A stretch of DNA of 20,440 bases from Clostridia bacterium (lineage in GTDB: Bacteria; Bacillota; Clostridia; UBA1381). The stretch covers positions 1-20,440 of the forward strand of contig CAAGKL010000022.1 of NCBI GenBank assembly GCA_900770405.1. The letters run 5' to 3'. Numbering within the stretch: the stretch's first letter is position 1; each line of letters begins with the position of its first letter. This document shows, one piece after another, positions 16,007 through 20,440 of the stretch. The notes under the pieces were generated by a model, which worked only from the letters and a program-made list of their open reading frames with translations, did not search any database and had not been told where the DNA came from. A program made the translations under genes and the position numbers.

Positions 16007-18190
16007 CTATATTTTCTTCCTGCTGATTGCCTTGTACTCCTTTGGCGTGACGCCGTAGTATTTTTTGAACTGGCGGTAGAAATTGCTCTCGTTCGAGAAG
16101 CCGGTTTTCGCCATAATCGCGTTGATGTTTTCGTCGGTTTCGCCGATGTAATGCACCGCCTTTTTCAGGCGGTACTCGGTCAGGTACTTGCTTATCGACA
16201 CGCCGACCTCCTCGCGGAAAAGCTTGCCGCAATACGCCGCGGAGAGCGCGAGCTCGTCGGCGACCATATCGGAATTGAGCGCCGGGTCGGCGAAATTCTT
16301 CGCGATATACCCGACCATACGGCGCACCTCGGGGCTGTATGCGGCATCGGCGTCCTCCTCGCGGCAGCAGATTTTCACCAGCCCGGCAAACCCCTCGCAC
16401 ACCTCGTTCATCGTCTCAAATTCCGGTATGCGGCGGATAATATCGGCGATTTCGTCATAGCTGCGGCGGTTCGCGTGCTCAAAGCCCGACTGAATATTTA
16501 TCGTCAGCCGCAGGATTGCCGCGCGGAAATCGTCGACCGTGCAGCCCATAATCGCCGAAAGAAATTCGTCAAACATAAGCTCCGCCTGCTTTGCGTCGCG
16601 CCCGGCGATTGCGCTCAGGATATGATTTTCCTCGCGCGCGGGGTAGCTGTAGCTGCCGGATAGATTTTCCTCAATCGTCCTTTTGTCGAGAATACAGCCG
16701 CGGCTGTAAATCAGCTCGTACCTGCGCACAAAGCGCAGCTCGCGATAGAGCGCCTCTATCTCGCCGAAATCATATGCCGCGCTGACAAACACCGACACGA
16801 GCTGTCCCGATGCCGTCTCGAGCTCGTCCTTGAGCCGCGCCGCGGCGGCGGAAATTTCCCCGCCGGCATTGCTGCCGCGGATAATCAGAATATAGTCATT
16901 ATGCTCCATCGCGGCGATTTTGCAGTCAAATTCGCTTTCGATGTGCGTTCGGCAGATGTGCCGCACCTGCTCGGCATCGGCGCTGTGCTCCGACAAAAGC
17001 TCGATACCGACAATCTGTCCGCCGCCGAAAAATTCCGCCAGCGCGGCATAGTCGCGCGCCGGAAGACGCGATTTGCCCTCGTTCATCAGCACAACAAGAT
17101 TATTCTGCTCGCGGTATGCACCGAGCGCGCGTTTCATCTCCCCGAGCTGGAAGGTGTTATAGGAATTTTGCTGCAAAATTCCGTAAATCTCCTCGAAAAC
17201 ATCGTCGGTTATACGCTTGCCGCCGGTGATGTACGCCGACATTTTGTTGATCGGGCGCGAGATGTACGCCGCGAGCATTTTCGCCGCGAAAAAGCCGAAA
17301 ACCAGCACAATCAGGCAAATCACGGCGAGATATATGCGCATCTGGCTCATATAGCCGGCGTAAATCACGCCGTAGCCCTGCTCGCACACGATGTAGTAGT
17401 CGCTTGCGGGCAGTGCGCCGACCGTGACAAAGCAGCGCGAGCCGTCCGAACGCGCGCGGAAGCTGCCGCCGGGATTTGCAGCAAGACGGTCATTGTAGCC
17501 GACCTGTGCCTCGCCGGGTTTTTTGTAGTTGTAGACGATTTCGCCGTTGTTGTCACAGAGCATAATATTTATGCCATCGGCATCGGCAGAGCCGAGGATA
17601 TTTTCGAGCCATTCCTGCCTGATGTTGATCGCGACAACGCCCTTCATCGTGTCATCGCGCAGATAATCGTAGCAGTAGTAGGTGATGACCGTGCCGTGCG
17701 AGCCGTCCGCGCGGGTCTGCTCCGTGATGTAGGGCGTGTAGGGGTAGAATTTCTTCCCGCCGCTGCGGATATTTTCAATCACGCGGGCACTGTCCGCCGC
17801 CGAGCAGCGGTAAAATTCAAACGCGCCGGTTGCATCGTTGTAGGTGACCGCCGAGTCTAAGTAGGCGATTGTGTCGAACTCCCTGCCGAGCTGGTGAATT
17901 TCGAGCGCGTGGCGGCTTTGGTCGTCGCTTTCGCGGTAAATAAGGCTCGTCGCCACAGGCAGCTTGATTATGCGCATACCCTGCTTTTCCGCCGATTCGT
18001 TTATGACCGAAAAGCTCTCGCTTATGCCGGTGATGATGTTTTTGTTGTAGCTTTCCATAACGCGTGTGCACTGCTTTTGCAGAATGGAGAACATCACCGC
18101 AAAAAAGCCCGCTAAAAGCAGGGCTATCACAAGCAGAAAGCAGACCTGTACCTTAAAGCTGAAAGTGACAGCATTTCTTTTCCCGGTCAT
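16007..18190 (-). CDS. Membrane-anchored AraC-family transcriptional regulator with extracellular sensor
   Basis: 727 residues from the ATG at 18190, preceded by AAGGGGTGGG. The frame extends to 18343 but would cross the promoter at 18239-18267 and add Arg/Pro-rich residues. TM1 is about 12-36 (VCFLLVIALLLAGFFAVMF). About 37-280 is an extracellular Cache-like sensor. TM2 is about 285-310 (IYLAVICLIVLVFGFFAAKM). About 320-615 is a cytoplasmic linker of the type seen in one-component AraC sensors. About 627-721 is the double helix-turn-helix AraC domain (LNSDMVADELALSAAYCGKL, then GFSNESNFYRQFKKYYGVTP). Such regulators commonly sit next to lplBC-type sugar transporters and control them, so it is inferred to activate the downstream operon in response to an extracellular glycan. 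It is probably transcribed alone. Confidence 0.92.
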   Translation of the reverse strand: MTGKRNAVTFSFKVQVCFLLVIALLLAGFFAVMFSILQKQCTRVMESYNKNIITGISESFSVINESAEKQGMRIIKLPVATSLIYRESDDQSRHALEIHQLGREFDTIAYLDSAVTYNDATGAFEFYRCSAADSARVIENIRSGGKKFYPYTPYITEQTRADGSHGTVITYYCYDYLRDDTMKGVVAINIRQEWLENILGSADADGINIMLCDNNGEIVYNYKKPGEAQVGYNDRLAANPGGSFRARSDGSRCFVTVGALPASDYYIVCEQGYGVIYAGYMSQMRIYLAVICLIVLVFGFFAAKMLAAYISRPINKMSAYITGGKRITDDVFEEIYGILQQNSYNTFQLGEMKRALGAYREQNNLVVLMNEGKSRLPARDYAALAEFFGGGQIVGIELLSEHSADAEQVRHICRTHIESEFDCKIAAMEHNDYILIIRGSNAGGEISAAAARLKDELETASGQLVSVFVSAAYDFGEIEALYRELRFVRRYELIYSRGCILDKRTIEENLSGSYSYPAREENHILSAIAGRDAKQAELMFDEFLSAIMGCTVDDFRAAILRLTINIQSGFEHANRRSYDEIADIIRRIPEFETMNEVCEGFAGLVKICCREEDADAAYSPEVRRMVGYIAKNFADPALNSDMVADELALSAAYCGKLFREEVGVSISKYLTEYRLKKAVHYIGETDENINAIMAKTGFSNESNFYRQFKKYYGVTPKEYKAISRKKI

Positions 18191-18238
18191 ATTCCCACCC
18201 CTTTTTTGCATAAAAATTGCGCAGCGCCGCGCATATCT

Positions 18239-18267
18239 ATTATACAATGCCCGCCCGGGGGTGTCAA
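18239..18267 (-). promoter_or_regulatory. Perfect consensus sigma-A promoter for the AraC-type regulator
   Basis: On the minus strand TTGACA (18262-18267) is followed by exactly 17 bases and TATAAT (18239-18244). Both boxes are full matches to consensus with optimal spacing. The inferred transcript start, near 18232, leaves a leader of about 42 bases containing the SD of the 18190 start, which also argues against the 18343 start. Confidence 0.88.
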
Positions 18268-18299
18268 GCCGCAAATTCAGCGGCGGCGGAATTTGCGGC
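18268..18299. promoter_or_regulatory. 11-bp inverted repeat abutting the -35 box, candidate operator
   Basis: GCCGCAAATTC (18268-18278) and GAATTTGCGGC (18289-18299) are perfect inverted copies 10 bases apart, touching the -35 hexamer. A third CGCAAATT lies at 18339-18346. It may be an operator for autoregulation or a hairpin ending transcription from upstream, but no T-run follows it. Confidence 0.5.
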
Positions 18300-18597
18300 G
18301 CGCAGACGCGGTAAATCGGCGCGCGGACGGGGCTTTGTCGCAAATTTTACAGAAACTGTATGAACGCGCGGCGGGGTGATGCTTTGCGCAGATTAGGCTG
18401 TAAATTTTTAAGGTGAACAGTGACCGGTGCGCAATATTGTGCGGTCTGTCATTTTGCTGTATCTCGGGTTGTCATCAAGCTCGCGCATACACTGCGACAC
18501 ATTCATTACAATCATAACGATGCTGTGCCCCGGACGCCGCGAAAAATGCACGCCGTCGAAATATCGTAAGGCTCGGTCACAATAAAATTGAATATGG

Positions 18598-19155
18598 CTA
18601 ACAGCCCGCATCAATGTCCCTAAGCTTTTTCCGCCTGTCCTTCCAGTCCGGCAAAACGGTCGCGACTTCATTGTAAAACAAATCCGAATGATTCGGCTGA
18701 AAAAAATGCGCAAATTCGTGCACAACTACATATTCAATACACTCCGGCGGTGCATACATAAGCTGCGTATTAAAAGTCAGTATCCCCTTGCCGGGATTAC
18801 AGCTGCCCCACCGGGATTTCATTTTCCTGAATTTGATTTGCGGAAATTTCACATTTCTTTTCTCAAATACGGGATATATACGATTACACAAATTCAATAT
18901 TGCCTGCTCCGTTTCACTCTCATCTAAATACTTTATACGGGGCTTGTTTTCGCGGCTTTGATATTTTTTTAATGCGTTCCGTATAAAATCCGCCCTTGAA
19001 ATCAAAAAATCGTCTATAATTTTTTGCGCGACGCGCTTGCTTGCCGAGACAAAAACCGTCCCGTCAGGCTTGATCCGAAGGTTGATATTTTTGACCTTCT
19101 TGTATGTTAGCTCGTATTGAATTACTTTGCCATTTAAATTTATTGTCTTAGTCAC
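18598..19155 (-). CDS. YgjP/WLM-type zinc metallopeptidase (DUF45 family)
   Basis: 185 residues from a GTG at 19155, chosen because GGAG lies 9 bases upstream and a good promoter would start transcription near 19181. An in-frame TTG at 19170 would add five residues but is almost at the transcript start. Domain features are MTKTINLNGKVIQYEL, then NINLRIKPDGTVFVSAS, then the family signature RKMKSRWGSC (about 110-119), then the zinc motif HEFAHF (146-151) with a further histidine in QPNHSDLFY (about 156). These fit the YgjP-like metallopeptidase family. The length is somewhat below the usual 220-240 but all core motifs are present, so it is probably intact. The substrate is unknown. Such genes are common passengers in accessory regions. 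Confidence 0.88.
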   Translation of the reverse strand: MTKTINLNGKVIQYELTYKKVKNINLRIKPDGTVFVSASKRVAQKIIDDFLISRADFIRNALKKYQSRENKPRIKYLDESETEQAILNLCNRIYPVFEKRNVKFPQIKFRKMKSRWGSCNPGKGILTFNTQLMYAPPECIEYVVVHEFAHFFQPNHSDLFYNEVATVLPDWKDRRKKLRDIDAGC

Positions 19156-19187
19156 ACTAATTATCTCCAAGCATATTCTTTGTAAAT

Positions 19188-19216
19188 ATTATATCACCCT
19201 TTCTGTGATTTGTCTA
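19188..19216 (-). promoter_or_regulatory. Predicted sigma-A promoter for the metallopeptidase gene
   Basis: TAGACA (19211-19216), a 17-base spacer and TATAAT (19188-19193) on the minus strand: five of six and six of six matches. It lies 33 bases before the GTG start at 19155, so the leader just holds the SD. Confidence 0.75.
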
Positions 19217-19301
19217 TTTTTCTCGCGCATCTCTTTCTGCACGGCTTTCAGTCTTTGTTTTCCTTCATTCCTATACCCGTATAATTGTCTTGCCGTATTG
19301 C

Positions 19302-19343
19302 AATAAAATATTGCCTCCCCGTATTACACAGAGAGGCAATATT
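19302..19343 (-). terminator. Rho-independent terminator after the 129-residue protein gene
   Basis: A perfect 11-bp stem (AATATTGCCTC at 19333-19343 and GAGGCAATATT at 19307-19317, read on the minus strand), a 15-base loop, then TTATTG. It lies 7 bases past the stop at 19350, so the ParB-like/129-residue pair ends here and the metallopeptidase is separate. Confidence 0.72.
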
Positions 19344-19349
19344 AATTTT

Positions 19350-19739
19350 CTATGCCGCAAACTCACTCTGTCTTGAAAGTATCAGTTTGCAGGCTGTTCC
19401 TATTTCATCAAGTTTTACGTACACATTCCGACCGCCTGTATAATCGTGGTCATTCCTTGCCTCACGCACAAGAACGCGGTTATACCAGTTGTGCTCATAC
19501 CGGACATCGCCGATATTGAAATATACGCAGCGACCGTCATTGCCGCGAATAAAACCGGAAATATAGTAATATCCCCTGATATATATTTGCAGTGTATAGC
19601 CGCCGTCCCTAATCTGATCCGTTATTTCCGCCTTTATATTTCTTGCAAAACGCACGAAGTCCTTTGCGGTTTTGTACTCCTCCGGTTTAAAGTTATAATT
19701 ATGCCACTTTTTAACATTCCTCGTCATATACATTCTCAT
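19350..19739 (-). CDS. Hypothetical protein, 129 residues, in a two-gene unit with a ParB-like gene
   Basis: I cannot assign a family with confidence. The start ATG at 19739 overlaps the stop of the ParB-like gene (ATGA), which favours translational coupling; in-frame ATGs at 19733 and 19727 are alternatives. The N-terminus is basic and helical (about 18-45). The middle and end look like a small alpha/beta fold rich in aromatic residues, with YTLQIYIRGYYYISGFIRG, CVYFNIGDVRYEHNWYN and DYTGGRNVYVKLDEI as its most distinctive parts. There is no signal peptide, membrane helix or metal motif. A terminator follows. Its codon and base use is more AT-rich than the glycan locus, in keeping with acquired DNA. 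It could be a small accessory protein of a mobile element. Confidence 0.75.
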   Translation of the reverse strand: MRMYMTRNVKKWHNYNFKPEEYKTAKDFVRFARNIKAEITDQIRDGGYTLQIYIRGYYYISGFIRGNDGRCVYFNIGDVRYEHNWYNRVLVREARNDHDYTGGRNVYVKLDEIGTACKLILSRQSEFAA

Positions 19740-20287
19740 TTTCCTCCGTTTCTTTTATACCACTCATCAAGTATTTTCCACAGCTCCGCCTCGCATTGGC
19801 GTACGGAATAGTCTTCCGGAAAGTAGCTCTTCAGCCGTTTTTGGTTTATCGAAATATTCTTTTCTTGCATTACTTCATCAAGAATCTGATGAAGTGCCGA
19901 GCTGTCCGGCGGGGATGCGCGTACGCCCCGGTGCTCAATCGCCTCATATTTCAGCCGATAGGCATAGGCTTTTTCGCCCGGCAGCAGATTTTCACGCTGG
20001 ATATTGCTGTCTACAAGCAAAATTGCCGCCTCGTCATCGTCCGGTCTGAACACGAACGCCGGTATTTCACTAAGCCCGGCAATCTCACAGGCACGCTTTC
20101 GCCTGTGTCCCAATATTATCTCATACCTGCCGTTATCTCTCGGACGCACGATTATCGGTATCGGCACGCCGTACTCGCATATGCTGTCTGCAAGCTCGAA
20201 CATAGCGTCATCATCTCGAACGATATACTGGTGTTTGGAAAAGCTGTCCAATTGATCAATTCTTATCATCTCGGTTTTTTTATTCAT
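19736..20287 (-). CDS. Short ParB N-terminal-domain protein apparently lacking the central DNA-binding region
   Basis: 183 residues. About 7-110 is a ParB/Spo0J nuclease-like fold with the box motifs GHRRKRA (60-66, the CTP-binding arginine patch in ParB proteins) and NIQRENL (95-101), followed by LPGEKAYAYRLKYEAIEHRG. In full-length relatives about 100-150 residues with a helix-turn-helix follow; here the sequence passes within a few residues (about 122-132) to LHQILDEVMQEKN and a tail (RLKSYFPEDYSVRQCEAELW) that looks like the usual C-terminal end. An internal in-frame deletion is inferred. The ATG at 20287 has no clear SD. It lies just after a transposase remnant and overlaps the next gene by 4 bases. 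It may be a decayed partition protein of an integrative element. Confidence 0.82.
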   Translation of the reverse strand: MNKKTEMIRIDQLDSFSKHQYIVRDDDAMFELADSICEYGVPIPIIVRPRDNGRYEIILGHRRKRACEIAGLSEIPAFVFRPDDDEAAILLVDSNIQRENLLPGEKAYAYRLKYEAIEHRGVRASPPDSSALHQILDEVMQEKNISINQKRLKSYFPEDYSVRQCEAELWKILDEWYKRNGGK

Positions 20288-20440
20288 TATATACGTATAA
20301 TTAAAACTATCTCGAAAGGGGTAGTTTTAATTATTTCTCCTTTCCATTGAGATAGTTGTCCGAGTATTTCACGTATCTCTAATCTTTTTTCTTCATAAAA
20401 TACTTTTCTTCTATATTTCGGTGCAAATACTATATGATAC
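20287..20440 (-). pseudogene. tnpA: IS200/IS605-type TnpA transposase fragment, truncated
   Basis: Reading from the right edge, the minus strand encodes YHIVFAPKYRRKVFYEEKRL then EIREILGQLSQWKGEII, which is the recognisable N-terminal part of the Y1 (HUH) transposases of the IS200/IS605 family. The usual continuation, with the HUH metal motif and later the catalytic tyrosine, is absent. After residue 37 (about 20329) the frame changes to unrelated residues and stops at a TAA at 20287-20289 that shares a base with the ParB-like ATG. The first roughly 15-20 residues of the protein lie beyond the window. The break coincides with the hairpin at 20297-20334. Confidence 0.8.
20297..20334. repeat. 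13-bp perfect AT-rich inverted repeat at the transposase breakpoint
   Basis: ATAATTAAAACTA (20297-20309) and TAGTTTTAATTAT (20322-20334) are perfect inverted copies with a 12-base loop (TCTCGAAAGGGG). It lies where TnpA similarity ends and just before the ParB-like gene. It may be a subterminal hairpin of an IS200/IS605-type element left by an internal deletion, or an operator/partition-like site for the ParB-like gene. Confidence 0.6.

Larger units (their letters stand above)
18191..18597. other. 407-base intergenic region upstream of the regulator
   Basis: It contains the regulator's promoter, an inverted repeat abutting the -35 box, and a third GCAAATT-type element near 18339. The rest, 18408-18597, holds no gene I can support, though one minus-strand frame stays open through it. 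Composition changes from GC-rich to more AT-rich across this stretch. Confidence 0.6.

Noticed and set aside
16901..17860. A 319-residue plus-strand open frame
   Set aside because: It mirrors the sensor domain of the AraC-type regulator and shows no family features.
18191..18343. N-terminal extension of the AraC-type regulator to an ATG at 18343
   Set aside because: It would include the consensus promoter and its inverted repeat, and the added residues are not conserved-looking.

Overview
The window looks like chromosomal DNA from an uncultured, GC-rich member of the Clostridia. The evidence is the Lpl-type sugar ABC transporter, its lipoprotein with a DUF3502-like C-terminus, a membrane-bound AraC regulator, secreted proteins with Gram-positive signal peptides and a copper-amine-oxidase-type stalk domain, and strong Shine-Dalgarno (SD) sites. 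The genus is not resolvable by eye. Every supported gene is on the minus strand, so transcription runs from high to low coordinates.

Region 1 (about 18.3 kb down to 1) reads as one polysaccharide-use locus. In transcription order it holds: a 727-residue membrane AraC regulator with a perfect consensus promoter and its own terminator; a second promoter; permeases LplB-like and LplC-like; a 319-base gap with a hairpin-bearing tandem repeat; a solute-binding lipoprotein; a 1298-residue secreted GH99-like/WbsX enzyme; two secreted non-catalytic beta-sandwich proteins (666 and 777 residues); and a second secreted GH99-like/WbsX enzyme that runs off the left edge. No ATP-binding subunit is present, which is usual for carbohydrate importers that share one ATPase. 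The likely scheme is that the two GH99-like enzymes cut an extracellular glycan, the beta-sandwich proteins bind it, the lipoprotein and permeases import the products, and the AraC protein senses an extracellular signal. The substrate is unknown. Three secreted proteins in a row share a recurring jelly-roll module, and nearly every gene junction holds a strong hairpin.

Region 2 (about 18.2 to 20.44 kb) is visibly more AT-rich and looks like accessory DNA. It has a YgjP-type metallopeptidase with a good promoter, an unknown 129-residue protein with a terminator, a short ParB-domain protein that seems to have lost its central DNA-binding part, and at the right edge the 5' part of an IS200/IS605-type TnpA that breaks off at a 13-bp hairpin. 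This looks like the decayed margin of a mobile element.

The most interesting material is the locus in region 1: two E-x-x-E GH99-like enzymes of unusual modular build, a family of shared modules, and repeat-rich intergenic hairpins. No RNA genes, CRISPR arrays or complete insertion sequences were seen.
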